Assembly: GCA_900546005.1 (NCBI GenBank)
Contig: URBJ01000019.1
Coordinates: 1 to 28,804 of the forward strand
Length of the DNA: 28,804 nt
Direction of reading: 5' to 3'
Origin: an uncultured Alistipes sp.
Lineage (GTDB): Bacteria; Bacteroidota; Bacteroidia; Bacteroidales; Rikenellaceae
Part shown: in pieces, positions 18,003 to 26,669 of the stretch
Numbering within the stretch: position 1 is the first letter of the stretch
Layout: each line of letters opens with the position of its first letter
Notes under the pieces: model-generated
Databases searched by the model: none
What the model was told of the DNA's origin: nothing
The model's input: the letters and a program-made list of their open reading frames with translations, nothing else
Translations under genes and position numbers: made by a program

Positions 18003-18641
18003 ATGCCTCTGATTATCCGAAAAGATCTCTCCTGTGGCACATTGGGCGTATGGCGGATCGACGAATCCGAACCGCAACTGGCAGCCCGATGCAGCCGTGA
18101 GGAGCAGGAGTACGCCCGAAGCCTCTCCAACGCCCGTCGGCGGTGCGAGTGGCTCGCATGGCATGTGTTGTTGCACGAACTTCTCCCGAACGTAACAACT
18201 GTCTACGACTCTGTCGGAGCCCCGATTTTGGTTGGGGAAGAGAAACAGATTGCCGTAAGCCACACCTCGGGATATGCAGCGCTACTTCTTTCCGATCAGC
18301 CGTGCGGCATCGATATTGAGCTCCCGACCCGCGATTTTTCGCACGCCGCATCGAGGTTTCTCTCCGACAGCGAACGCAAACTGATCGAGGCCAACGATTC
18401 CGGCCTGCAACAAAAAACAGCAGGAACCATCTGGTGCGCCAAAGAGTGCCTCTACAAATGGGCTAAAATCCCCGGATTGGATTTCGTGAACGACATGACG
18501 ATCGACCAAATCGATTTCGCCCGCAATTTTATCGCAGGATCGCTGCTCGGACATCCCGTGTCGCCTTCGATACTTCCAGACGATCGGCTCAACATCGTTT
18601 TTTACGCTGCAACCTATCCGACTTCCGGGTTTCATATATAA
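18003..18641 (+). CDS. 4'-phosphopantetheinyl transferase superfamily protein
   Basis: Transfers the phosphopantetheine arm of coenzyme A to a serine of carrier proteins. The 212-aa length fits the Sfp/AcpT group rather than the shorter AcpS. Magnesium-binding GIDIE is present (D104, E106) and the second motif reads W-C-A-K-E-C-L-Y-K (144-152; K147, E148, K152). The N terminus (MPLIIRKDL...GVWRIDESE) supports the ATG at 18003, which has no SD and sits 8 nt after the carB terminator stem. No polyketide or peptide synthetase gene lies nearby, so the target may be a fatty-acid or another acyl carrier protein. No clear promoter of its own was found; it may rely on readthrough from carB. Confidence 0.88.
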   Translation: MPLIIRKDLSCGTLGVWRIDESEPQLAARCSREEQEYARSLSNARRRCEWLAWHVLLHELLPNVTTVYDSVGAPILVGEEKQIAVSHTSGYAALLLSDQPCGIDIELPTRDFSHAASRFLSDSERKLIEANDSGLQQKTAGTIWCAKECLYKWAKIPGLDFVNDMTIDQIDFARNFIAGSLLGHPVSPSILPDDRLNIVFYAATYPTSGFHI

Positions 18642-18645
18642 TTTG

Positions 18646-18653
18646 TATCTTTG
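18646..18653 (+). promoter_or_regulatory. -7 box upstream of the alpha-galactosidase gene
   Basis: TATCTTTG fits TAnnTTTG exactly and would start transcription near 18660, about 35 nt before the ATG. No TTTG lies at the usual -33 distance, so the promoter may need an activator or be weak. Confidence 0.5.
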
Positions 18654-18693
18654 AAACTACACCTAAAAACCACCTGCTAAAACTACTCGAACC

Positions 18694-20754
18694 ATGAAAA
18701 AGATGTACCTTATTGCCGTATTATTTCTCTGCATGGCCTGCTCCACAGCTATTCTTCGAGCCCAGACAGCACAGAAGATTACGGTTCCAAACGATCTGGA
18801 GAGATGGATCACCACAACCTTTGCCAAAGGGAAGATCCCTCCGTTTTCGTTCGTCTACAACGATCGCCCATCGTCCGAATTCATCCGCAAATGGAAACAC
18901 TCCTCGTCAAAACTGACAAGCGACGATCCCAATGTCATTAAGTATCAATTTTCATACACGGACCCCATCTCAGGGCTTACGGCTGAGTGCGTAGTCGACG
19001 GATTTCCCGAATTCAACGCCGTCGAATGGGTTTTGAATTTCCGCAACGAATCGGATAAAAATTCGGCCCAACTGAGAGCGATCAACGTTGTCGATCTGAC
19101 ATGGAAAAGCGAAACGGAAGGTGATTTCAATCTGTTGCGACTCAGAGGGTCGTGCGGCTCCCGGGCCGATTTCCAACCGATCCTCAGCACGCTGTCGGTT
19201 CAGGATTCGGTCTATATGTTTCCGGACGGTGGCCGCTCTTCGGATAACAGTGCCTTCCCGTTTTTCAACATCGAAACTCCCGACCAAAAGGGCGTTGTCG
19301 TAGGCATCGGATGGACCGGGACATGGTTCGCCGATGTGCACCGCACGGCAGACCAAAAGGTATCGCTGACCAGTGGCATGAAGTACATGGACCTTTTCCT
19401 CCACCCCGCAGAGCAGATTCGAACCCCGCGCATCTGCCTGCTGTTTTGGGAAGGAGAGAACCTGCTGACCGGCAACAACCATTTCCGCCGCTTTATGCTG
19501 GCCCACAATTCGCGTAAAATCGACGGCAAGTTTGCCGAATATCCACTCTCGGCCGGCTTCGAATGGGGCGATCCGGCTCCCTGCAACGAATACAGCTGTC
19601 TAACCGAAGAGCTGGCCATCGCCATGATCCAACGCTACAAACAGTTCGGCATCGTTCCGGACCTCTTTTGGCTCGACGCCGGATGGTACACGGGATGCGG
19701 AGGTCCGGACTTCACCGGAGGCAACTGGTCGACCAACGTTGGTAACTGGACCGTCGACACCACCCGTTTCCCGGGCGGATTGAAACCGATCTCGGACGCT
19801 GCTCATCGGGTCGGAGCCAAATTCATGGTCTGGTTCGAACCCGAACGCGTCGACCGAAGTACCCTTTTCGCCAAGCTACACCCCGAATGGATGCTCAAGA
19901 GGCCCAACGATAACTGTTACCTGTTCAACTTGGGCGACAAAGAGGCGTGTGCATGGCTCTCAAAATACATCGGAGACATGATCGAAGAGAACGGTATCGA
20001 CTACTACCGCCAAGACTTCAATATGCCGACTGCTCCCTACTGGGCAGTAAACGAAGAGCCCGGAAGAACGGGAATCAACGAAATCCGCCACGTCGAAGGG
20101 CTGTATGCCTATTGGGACTACCTGTTGGAACGTTTCCCGAACCTGCTGATCGACAACTGTGCTTCGGGCGGCCGCCGGCTCGACCTCGAGACGATGAAAC
20201 GCAGCGCCCCGCTTTGGCGGACTGACTACCAGTATGGCGAAGTCAACGGCTACCAATGCCACACCTACGGGCTGAACCTCTTTCTCCCGCTACATGGAAC
20301 GGGAATATACAATACGGACGATTACAGTTTTCGATCATGTTTGGGCAGCACGATGGTCATCAATTGGGAGATTTTCAGCATCCGCGGCTCGATTCCCGAC
20401 ATGCAACGGGTAATTGCCGAGTACAAAGAGTTGAAACCCTATTTTTATGAAGACTACTATCCACTGACCGGATACGGCGACCAGACCGGAGACGATGCCT
20501 TTCTGGCCTATCAGCTGAACCGCCCGTCGGACCGGAGCGGAATTGTGGTCGCCTTCCGGCGCAAGGACAACGCTACAAACAACATCCATGTCAAATTGCA
20601 AGGGCTCGACCCCGAAACGGTCTACGCGATACAAAACGACAACGACGGTTCGATTACACGCCAAACCGGACGCGAACTCGCCGAAGGAGTGACCCTTTCG
20701 ATCGATCAGGCTCCCGGATCACTGCTCCTGCGCTACACTTCCGCCGAAAAATAG
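18694..20754 (+). CDS. Secreted GH36-family alpha-galactosidase
   Basis: Retaining glycoside hydrolase of 686 aa predicted to release alpha-galactose from oligosaccharides such as melibiose or raffinose. A signal peptide is evident (MKK start, hydrophobic core to about residue 22, then LRAQ), placing it in the periplasm or outside; a cysteine at the end of the core is not in a good lipobox. After the GH36 N-terminal beta-sandwich comes the barrel (GFEWGDPAPCNEYSC, LFWLDAGWYTGCG). The catalytic nucleophile is inferred as D441 in YYRQDFN, and the acid/base as D511 in LWRTDYQYG after the CASGGRRLD motif. A C-terminal beta domain closes it. It stands alone, with no SusCD pair or regulator. Family and activity class are likely; the natural substrate is unknown. 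Confidence 0.9.
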   Translation: MKKMYLIAVLFLCMACSTAILRAQTAQKITVPNDLERWITTTFAKGKIPPFSFVYNDRPSSEFIRKWKHSSSKLTSDDPNVIKYQFSYTDPISGLTAECVVDGFPEFNAVEWVLNFRNESDKNSAQLRAINVVDLTWKSETEGDFNLLRLRGSCGSRADFQPILSTLSVQDSVYMFPDGGRSSDNSAFPFFNIETPDQKGVVVGIGWTGTWFADVHRTADQKVSLTSGMKYMDLFLHPAEQIRTPRICLLFWEGENLLTGNNHFRRFMLAHNSRKIDGKFAEYPLSAGFEWGDPAPCNEYSCLTEELAIAMIQRYKQFGIVPDLFWLDAGWYTGCGGPDFTGGNWSTNVGNWTVDTTRFPGGLKPISDAAHRVGAKFMVWFEPERVDRSTLFAKLHPEWMLKRPNDNCYLFNLGDKEACAWLSKYIGDMIEENGIDYYRQDFNMPTAPYWAVNEEPGRTGINEIRHVEGLYAYWDYLLERFPNLLIDNCASGGRRLDLETMKRSAPLWRTDYQYGEVNGYQCHTYGLNLFLPLHGTGIYNTDDYSFRSCLGSTMVINWEIFSIRGSIPDMQRVIAEYKELKPYFYEDYYPLTGYGDQTGDDAFLAYQLNRPSDRSGIVVAFRRKDNATNNIHVKLQGLDPETVYAIQNDNDGSITRQTGRELAEGVTLSIDQAPGSLLLRYTSAEK

Positions 20755-20784
20755 AGGTAAAACCTGAATTATATGTAAAAAAGT

Positions 20785-20814
20785 TTTGTTTCTGATTTTT
20801 TTAACTTACCTTTG
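20785..20814 (+). promoter_or_regulatory. Promoter of the his operon
   Basis: TTTG (20785-20788), an 18-bp spacer and TACCTTTG (20807-20814). Transcription would begin near 20820, about 20 nt before the leader peptide ATG and about 190 nt before hisG. Confidence 0.75.
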
Positions 20815-20838
20815 TACGGTACAAAATCGGAATAGATT

Positions 20839-20895
20839 ATGATACAGTTCAGTCGCATTCACGGACACCATCATCACCTGCTTCCATCACGGTAG
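20839..20895 (+). CDS. his operon leader peptide (attenuation)
   Basis: Small frame of 18 codons, too short for ordinary gene finding: MIQFSRIHGHHHHLLPSR, then TAG. Five of its eighteen residues are histidine (codon 8 and codons 10-13), using both His codons. It begins just downstream of the his promoter and ends about 45 nt before a Rho-independent terminator that precedes hisG. Such a peptide is the sensor of classical his attenuation: with scarce His-tRNA the ribosome stalls in the His run, letting an antiterminator form. There is no SD, as usual for this phylum. The peptide itself is unlikely to have another role. Function is inferred from arrangement, not from homology. Confidence 0.85.
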   Translation: MIQFSRIHGHHHHLLPSR

Positions 20896-20973
20896 GCTCG
20901 TCGCGTGTTTGTCCGAACTGATCGAGATATTTATCGCATAAAAGAGGCTTACCGAAATCGGGGCCTCTTTTTT
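20890..20973 (+). promoter_or_regulatory. his attenuator: antiterminator and terminator
   Basis: Terminator: arm AAAGAGGC (20941-20948) pairs perfectly with GCCTCTTT (20963-20970), an inner CCG/CGG stem (20952-20954 with 20959-20961) extends it, and six T follow (20968-20973). Antiterminator: CGGTAGGC (20890-20897) can pair with GCTTACCG (20947-20954), eight pairs including one G-U, extendable by two pairs past a bulged G. The second pairing uses bases of both terminator stems, so the two structures exclude each other. The upstream antiterminator strand contains the leader stop codon, so a ribosome finishing the leader would cover it, while one stalled at the His codons would leave it free. 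Confidence 0.8.
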
Positions 20974-21013
20974 AGTTATAAACGTACAGAAAACTATTAA
21001 AAACTCGAAAAAT

Positions 21014-21865
21014 ATGTTGCGAATCGCTATTCAGGCCAAAGGCCGACTCAATGAAGAGAGTATCGAACTGCTCGCCGAAGCGGGCGTATCGGCAGAAGAG
21101 AGCAAACGAAAACTGTTGACCCGTTGCAACGACTTCCCGATGGAGGTGCTTTATCTGCGCGACGACGATATTCCCCAAGCCGTATCGATGGGGGTAGCCG
21201 ACATCGGAATCGTCGGACTCAACGAGGTCGAAGAGAAAGGTTTCGACGTCGAGATTGCCCACAAACTCGGTTTCGGCAAATGCCGTCTGTCGTTGGCCGT
21301 ACCCAAAACCGAAGAGTACGTCGATGTAAACTACTTCAACGGAAAACGGATCGCCACCTCCTACCCGGTCATCCTCTCCCGCTTCTTTAAGGAGAAAGGT
21401 ATCGCGGCCGAAATTCACGAAATCGCCGGCTCGGTCGAGATCGCCCCTTCGGTCGGCATGGCCGATGCGATCTTCGACATCGTCAGCTCGGGCAGCACGC
21501 TGGTAACCAACGGACTGAAAGAGGTCGAAAAGGTACTCTTCTCGGAGGCTGTCATGATCGCCAACAAATCCCTGTCTGACGAGAAGAAAAAGATTCTCTC
21601 TCAGTTGTTGTTCCGCATCGAAGCCGTAGAACGGAGCCGGGGCATGAAGTACGTACTGCTGAACCTGCCTCACGAAAAGATCGACGAGGCAATCCGCATT
21701 CTGCCCGGCATGAAAAGCCCCACCATCCTGCCTCTGGCTCAAGAGGGCTGGAGCTCGATCCACGTAGTTATCAACGAACGCGAACTGTGGGATAAGATCG
21801 AACAGCTCAAGGCGATCGGCGCAGAAGACATACTGGTTCTTTCACTCGAAAAAATGATTCTATAA
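21014..21865 (+). CDS. hisG: ATP phosphoribosyltransferase (long form)
   Basis: First step of histidine synthesis: joins ATP and PRPP to phosphoribosyl-ATP. At 283 aa it is the long, self-contained form with a catalytic part (MLRIAIQAKGRLNEESIELLAEAG, then the PRPP-binding region EIAGSVEIAPSVGMADAIFDIVSSGSTLVTNGL, about 136-170) and a C-terminal regulatory domain (from about 215: GMKYVLLNLPHEKIDEAIRILPGMKSPT) that binds histidine for feedback inhibition in other bacteria. Hence no HisZ is needed. It is the first gene after the attenuator. Its stop shares a base with the hisD start (TAATG). Confidence 0.97.
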   Translation: MLRIAIQAKGRLNEESIELLAEAGVSAEESKRKLLTRCNDFPMEVLYLRDDDIPQAVSMGVADIGIVGLNEVEEKGFDVEIAHKLGFGKCRLSLAVPKTEEYVDVNYFNGKRIATSYPVILSRFFKEKGIAAEIHEIAGSVEIAPSVGMADAIFDIVSSGSTLVTNGLKEVEKVLFSEAVMIANKSLSDEKKKILSQLLFRIEAVERSRGMKYVLLNLPHEKIDEAIRILPGMKSPTILPLAQEGWSSIHVVINERELWDKIEQLKAIGAEDILVLSLEKMIL

Positions 21866-23148
21866 TGGAGATATCGGTAAATCCCGAACGGAGCGAATGG
21901 AGTGCACTGCTCCGTCGGCCACAAATTGCACGATCGGTAATCGGGGAGCGGGTAGCCGCCATTCTCGAGTCGGTGCGTACAGAGGGTGATCGGGCCTTGC
22001 TGCAACTCACACGGGAGATCGACAAGACCGAGCTCACGTCGGTCATCGTCACCCGCGACGAGATCGAGGAGGCTGCGTCTCTGATTCCGGATGCTCTGAG
22101 AGAGGCGATCGAGACAGCAGCCCAAAATATCGAACGGTTCCACGCGGCACAGAAACCCCAGCCGGTCGATATGGAGACCATGCCGGGCGTACGGTGTGTA
22201 CAACGCGCCGTACCCATTCAACGGGTCGGACTCTATGTTCCGGGCGGATCGGCTCCGCTGTTCTCTACGGTGCTGATGCTGGCAGTTCCGGCTCAAGTAG
22301 CGGGCTGCCGCGAGATTATTCTCTGCACACCACCCGACAAGCAGGGGAAAATCGCTCCTGCCATCCTGTACGCCGCCTCACAGGCCGGAGTCAACCGCAT
22401 TTTCAAGGTTGGAGGAGCTCAAGCGATTGCTGCCATGGCCTATGGAACCGAGAGCGTACCTAAAGTCGACAAGATTTTCGGCCCGGGCAATCAGTATGTC
22501 ACCACGGCCAAACAGCAAGTCGGACTCTCAACCACAGCGATCGACATGCCGGCAGGTCCCTCCGAAGTGTTGGTGATGGCCGACTCTTCAGCCGTTCCGG
22601 AGTTCGTTGCCTCTGACCTGCTGTCGCAAGCCGAGCACGGTCCCGACTCACAAGTGGTACTGCTGACCCCGTCGCGTGGATTCGCCGAACAGGTCGTTGC
22701 AGAGACCGAACGTCAGCTCCAGCAGCTCGCCCGTCGCGACATCGCCCGCAAGGCCTTAGAGAACAGCCGAATCATCGTTATGGATACGGTGGATGATCTG
22801 ATCGACTTCTGTAATGCATACGGTCCGGAACACCTAATCGTGTCGATGGAGCATCCGTGGGAGATTGCAGACCGGATCACGGCTGCGGGGAGCCTCTTTA
22901 TCGGAAACTACACACCGGAGAGTGCCGGAGACTACGCATCGGGGACGAACCACACCCTGCCGACCTACGGATGGGCACATGCCTACAGCGGAGTCAACCT
23001 CGACAGCTTCATGCGCAAAATGACCTATCAGGAGATTACACCCGACGGATTACGGAAGATCGGCCGGACAATCGAGACGATGGCCGAAGCCGAAGGCCTC
23101 GGTGCGCACAAGAACGCCGTAACCCTCCGGTTGAAACACCTCTCATAG
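21865..23148 (+). CDS. hisD: Histidinol dehydrogenase
   Basis: Last two oxidations of the pathway, L-histidinol to L-histidine, using NAD and zinc. Length 427 aa is standard. Visible are the NAD-region motif FGPGNQYVTTAKQQVG and the zinc/catalytic segment AYGPEHLIV with E322 and H323 matching the general-base pair of the family, plus the conserved ASGTNHTLPTYGWA stretch. It begins at the overlapping ATG of the TAATG junction with hisG, and hisC follows after 40 bp, the largest gap among the his genes. Assignment is secure. Confidence 0.97.
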   Translation: MEISVNPERSEWSALLRRPQIARSVIGERVAAILESVRTEGDRALLQLTREIDKTELTSVIVTRDEIEEAASLIPDALREAIETAAQNIERFHAAQKPQPVDMETMPGVRCVQRAVPIQRVGLYVPGGSAPLFSTVLMLAVPAQVAGCREIILCTPPDKQGKIAPAILYAASQAGVNRIFKVGGAQAIAAMAYGTESVPKVDKIFGPGNQYVTTAKQQVGLSTTAIDMPAGPSEVLVMADSSAVPEFVASDLLSQAEHGPDSQVVLLTPSRGFAEQVVAETERQLQQLARRDIARKALENSRIIVMDTVDDLIDFCNAYGPEHLIVSMEHPWEIADRITAAGSLFIGNYTPESAGDYASGTNHTLPTYGWAHAYSGVNLDSFMRKMTYQEITPDGLRKIGRTIETMAEAEGLGAHKNAVTLRLKHLS

Positions 23149-23188
23149 AGAGTATCAAGATATATAAACACAGAATCGAGACGAAATC

Positions 23189-24211
23189 ATGGAAGTCCGA
23201 GAACTATTACGAGAAAATATACGTACGCTGGCCCCCTACTCCACGGCACGGGACGAATATCAGGGGAGTCTGGGAATCTACCTCGATGCCAACGAAAACC
23301 CATACGACAACGGCTACAACCGTTACCCCGATCCGCACCAAAAAGTGCTCAAACAGAAACTTTCGGAAGTAAAAAACGTTCCGGTCGAAAAGATCTTCAT
23401 CGGCAACGGATCGGATGAACCGATCGATCTGGTGTTCCGGCTTTTTTGCGAACCCAAACGCGACAATGCGGTTTCGATCGCCCCATCGTACGGCATGTAC
23501 AAGGTTGCCGCAGCGATCAACGACGTACCGATGCGGGAGGTGCAGTTAGAGCCCGATTTTTCGCTGGATGCAGACAAGTTGTTGGCCGCTACCGACGAGC
23601 ATACGAAATTGCTGTTCCTGTGCTCTCCGAACAACCCTTCGGGAAACTGTTTCCCGAAAGAGACGATCGAACGGATTCTCAAAACCTTTCAGGGAATCGT
23701 CGTGCTGGACGAAGCCTACATCGATTTCGCCGATCAACCGGGATTCTTGAGCCGGTTGGATGAGTTTCCCAACCTGATCATTCTCCAGACCCTGTCGAAA
23801 GCGTGGGGAATGGCCGGTCTGCGTTTGGGACTCGCCTTTGCCCAACCGTTCATCATCGAGACCCTGAGCCGGGTCAAATATCCGTACAACATCAACGTCG
23901 TTACGCAAAAAATCGTTTACGACCGACTCCAGACCCGTCCCGATGCTCAGATCCGGACGATCATCGCCGAACGGAAACGGGTCAGCGAAGCACTAAAGGC
24001 CCTTCCGCTTATACGGAAAATACACCCGTCGGATGCCAACTTCATTTTGGTTCAGGTCGATCAACCGCGCCAAGTGTATGAAACGCTCATCGCGGCCGGA
24101 ATCATCGTCCGCGACCGTTCGCGTATTGCCGGTTGCGAAGGCTGCCTGCGCATCACGATCGGCACTCCGGAGGAGAACACCGTACTGCTGGATACGCTTA
24201 AAAACATGTAA
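23189..24211 (+). CDS. hisC: Histidinol-phosphate aminotransferase
   Basis: PLP-dependent class II aminotransferase of 340 aa converting imidazole acetol phosphate to histidinol phosphate with glutamate. The PLP lysine is K204 in [14 protein letters not shown]; other fold-type I marks are [19 protein letters not shown] and VLDEAYIDF. The N-terminal [18 protein letters not shown] is typical of HisC. Its position between hisD and hisB favours histidine synthesis over aromatic transamination. hisB starts 10 bp after its stop. Confidence 0.95.
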   Translation: MEVRELLRENIRTLAPYSTARDEYQGSLGIYLDANENPYDNGYNRYPDPHQKVLKQKLSEVKNVPVEKIFIGNGSDEPIDLVFRLFCEPKRDNAVSIAPSYGMYKVAAAINDVPMREVQLEPDFSLDADKLLAATDEHTKLLFLCSPNNPSGNCFPKETIERILKTFQGIVVLDEAYIDFADQPGFLSRLDEFPNLIILQTLSKAWGMAGLRLGLAFAQPFIIETLSRVKYPYNINVVTQKIVYDRLQTRPDAQIRTIIAERKRVSEALKALPLIRKIHPSDANFILVQVDQPRQVYETLIAAGIIVRDRSRIAGCEGCLRITIGTPEENTVLLDTLKNM

Positions 24212-24221
24212 TCTACACATC

Positions 24222-25346
24222 ATGAAAAAAGTACTATTCATAGATCGGGACGGAACACTGATCGAAGAGCCGCCGGTTGACTATCAGGTCGACTCACTCG
24301 AGAAGCTGGCTTTCGTTCCGAAAGCCATCACCGCGATGAACCGCATTGCCTCGCTCGATTACGAGTTAGTGATGGCGACCAATCAGGACGGACTGGGGAC
24401 AGACTCGTTTCCCGAAGAGACATTCTGGCCGGCTCACAACCTTATGCTAAAGACCTTGGAGGGCGAAGGGGTGCGGTTCGACGACATTCTGATCGACCGC
24501 TCGATGCCGGCCGACAACGCTCCGACCCGCAAACCCCGTACCGGCATGTTCGGCAAATACCTCAACGGAGAGTACGATATGGCAAACTCTTTCGTAATCG
24601 GCGACCGTCCGACCGACATCGAACTGGCCCGCAACCTCGGGGCAAAGGGGATCCTACTGCAACCGACCGAAAGCGGCCGCGCCTTATTGGCCGAACAGGG
24701 ACTGCTCGACAGTTGCGTGCTGATTACGGACGACTGGGACCGGATCTGGCAATTTCTGAGAGCCGGAGCGCGTACCGCTGAAATCCACCGCAAAACCCGT
24801 GAAACGGACATTCGGGTCGCCATCGATCTGGACGGCAGCGGGGAATCGCACGTCGACACGGGGCTGAAGTTTTTCGACCACATGCTCGAACAGATCGTTC
24901 ACCATGCAGGCGTTTCGTTAGTTGTCGAGGCCAAGGGCGATCTGGAGGTCGACGAACACCACACGATCGAGGATACGGCCATCGTGCTGGGAGAAGCGGT
25001 TTTCCGTGCTCTCGGTTCGAAGTTGGGGATCGAACGGTACGGCTACTGCCTGCCGATGGATGAATGCAAGGCCATCGTGCTGCTCGACTTCGGGGGAAGA
25101 ATCGATTTTCAGTGGAATGTCGAGTTCCACAGAGAGCGCGTCGGCGACGTGCCGACCGAGATGTTCCGCCACTTCTTCAAAAGCTTTGCCGAGGCCGCGC
25201 ACTGCAACCTCCACATCGCCGCTAACGGAGAGAACGAACACCACAAAATCGAAGGCATCTTCAAAGCCTTTTCTCGAGCCCTGCGCATGGCGATTGCCAG
25301 AAATAGTTTTAAATTTGAACTGCCAAGCAGTAAAGGAGTATTATGA
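24222..25346 (+). CDS. hisB: Bifunctional histidinol-phosphatase / imidazoleglycerol-phosphate dehydratase
   Basis: Fused enzyme of 374 aa catalysing two non-adjacent pathway steps. The N-terminal HAD phosphatase (about 1-165) starts FIDRDGT with D8 and D10 as nucleophile and acid/base, and ends with [19 protein letters not shown]. The C-terminal dehydratase (about 185-374) has the manganese-site blocks [30 protein letters not shown] and the later NEHHKIEG. The ATG at 24222 is chosen because the longer upstream frame lies inside hisC. Odd point: the loop at residues 92-102 ([11 protein letters not shown]) lacks the Cys/His zinc ligands known from E. coli HisB-N. The stop overlaps the hisH start by 4 bp (ATGA). 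Confidence 0.96.
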   Translation: MKKVLFIDRDGTLIEEPPVDYQVDSLEKLAFVPKAITAMNRIASLDYELVMATNQDGLGTDSFPEETFWPAHNLMLKTLEGEGVRFDDILIDRSMPADNAPTRKPRTGMFGKYLNGEYDMANSFVIGDRPTDIELARNLGAKGILLQPTESGRALLAEQGLLDSCVLITDDWDRIWQFLRAGARTAEIHRKTRETDIRVAIDLDGSGESHVDTGLKFFDHMLEQIVHHAGVSLVVEAKGDLEVDEHHTIEDTAIVLGEAVFRALGSKLGIERYGYCLPMDECKAIVLLDFGGRIDFQWNVEFHRERVGDVPTEMFRHFFKSFAEAAHCNLHIAANGENEHHKIEGIFKAFSRALRMAIARNSFKFELPSSKGVL

Positions 25347-25924
25347 TAGCTGTTATCGATTACGACACGGGAAACCTCCGCTCGGTAGCCAACGCTTTGG
25401 GACGTTTGGGTGCCGAATACACAATTACGGCCGATGCCGAAAAGATCCGCTCTGCCGACCGGGTCCTGCTTCCGGGCGTCGGTGAGGCCTCAACCGCCAT
25501 GCAAAAACTCAGAGAACGCGGACTCGTCGAGGTCATACGTTCCCTGACCCAACCGGTTCTGGGCATCTGCATCGGCGTTCAACTGCTGTGCCGCCGCAGC
25601 GAAGAGGGACATGCGGAGTGTATCGGCATCTTCGACAACGAGGTCAAAAAGTTCCGGACTCACGAGCTGAAGATTCCCCACATGGGATGGGACAGCATCG
25701 AACAGCTGAAATCCCCACTGTTCGACGGAATCGACGAAGGTTCCTATGTCTATTACGTGCACTCGTTCGCCCCGACAGTCAATGCCGATACGATTGCCGT
25801 CACTACATACGGAGAGACCTTCAGCGCTGCCATCCGACGCGGCAACTTCTTCGGGACCCAATTCCACCCCGAAAAGAGCGCATCGGTCGGCGAACACATC
25901 TTACAAAACTTTTTAAGACTATGA
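25343..25924 (+). CDS. hisH: Imidazole glycerol phosphate synthase, glutaminase subunit
   Basis: Supplies ammonia from glutamine to HisF; the HisHF complex forms imidazole glycerol phosphate and the purine intermediate AICAR. Class I glutamine amidotransferase of 193 aa: nucleophile C76 in GICIGVQLL, and H175/E177 in FHPEKS complete the triad. It starts at the ATGA overlap with hisB and its own stop forms another ATGA with hisA, so it lies in a tightly coupled stretch. Confidence 0.96.
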   Translation: MIAVIDYDTGNLRSVANALGRLGAEYTITADAEKIRSADRVLLPGVGEASTAMQKLRERGLVEVIRSLTQPVLGICIGVQLLCRRSEEGHAECIGIFDNEVKKFRTHELKIPHMGWDSIEQLKSPLFDGIDEGSYVYYVHSFAPTVNADTIAVTTYGETFSAAIRRGNFFGTQFHPEKSASVGEHILQNFLRL

Positions 25925-26667
25925 TTACCATTATTCCGGCCATAGACCTGATCGACGGCAGTTGTGTCCGCCTCACGCAGGGCGATTATGACCGAAAAAC
26001 GACATACTACAAGGATCCGCTCGATGTGGCCCGGCGCTACGAGGATTGCGGTATCAAACGGCTGCATCTGGTCGATCTGGATGGAGCCAAGGCTTCGCAC
26101 CCGGTCAACCTGAAGGTACTGGAACGCCTCGCGACTTCGACTGCGCTGCAGATCCAATACGGAGGAGGCATCAAAAGCAGCGATGCGCTGAAAGAGGTGT
26201 TTGCGGCGGGTGCCAAACGAGCCATCTGCGGCAGTATTGCCGTAAAACAACCCGAATCGTTCTGCGAATGGCTCGACGAGTTCGGTCCCGAACGGATGGT
26301 TCTGGGGGCCGACACGCGCGACGGCCGCATCGCCATCAACGGATGGCTCGAGGCTGCACAGATGGGCGTCGAGGAGTTGATCGAATCGTTCCGAAACACA
26401 GGCCTGAGCCAAGTGATCTGTACCGATATCGCCAAGGACGGCATGCTCTCCGGCCCCTCGGTACCGTTATACGTTAAACTTCAAAAACTCTTTCCCGAGA
26501 TCGAAATTACCGTCAGCGGCGGGATCAGCTCTTGGGACGACATCGAAAATCTCGATCGCAACGGTTTAAAGAGTGTCATCGTGGGCAAAGCCATCTACGA
26601 AGGACGCATCACCTTCGAGCAACTCGCCCAATACTCCCTAACCGCATCAACCGATAAAAAACTCTAA
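25921..26667 (+). CDS. hisA: ProFAR isomerase (HisA)
   Basis: Isomerises ProFAR to PRFAR, the substrate of HisHF. TIM barrel of 248 aa from the ATG at 25921; an in-frame extension upstream lies in hisH and is rejected. Catalytic aspartates D9 (IPAIDLIDG) and D131 (GADTRDGR) are in place, and the phosphate-binding GGGI and VSGGISS motifs are visible in the two half-barrels. Overlaps hisH by 4 bp; hisF follows after 2 bp. Confidence 0.96.
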   Translation: MITIIPAIDLIDGSCVRLTQGDYDRKTTYYKDPLDVARRYEDCGIKRLHLVDLDGAKASHPVNLKVLERLATSTALQIQYGGGIKSSDALKEVFAAGAKRAICGSIAVKQPESFCEWLDEFGPERMVLGADTRDGRIAINGWLEAAQMGVEELIESFRNTGLSQVICTDIAKDGMLSGPSVPLYVKLQKLFPEIEITVSGGISSWDDIENLDRNGLKSVIVGKAIYEGRITFEQLAQYSLTASTDKKL

Positions 26668-26669
26668 AC

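Noticed and set aside
20754..20784. Terminator after the alpha-galactosidase gene
   Set aside because: Only a three-base-pair stem could be drawn in this stretch, so no terminator was called.
20972..21763. Minus-strand 263-codon frame opposite hisG
   Set aside because: It would run antisense through hisG with no promoter or family resemblance.
24033..24221. hisB starting inside hisC
   Set aside because: The residues encoded before 24222 are an out-of-frame reading of hisC; the HAD motif begins just after the ATG at 24222.
25588..25920. Longer hisA start inside hisH
   Set aside because: The added 111 residues are an out-of-frame reading of hisH, and the conserved TIM-barrel start is [10 protein letters not shown] at 25921.
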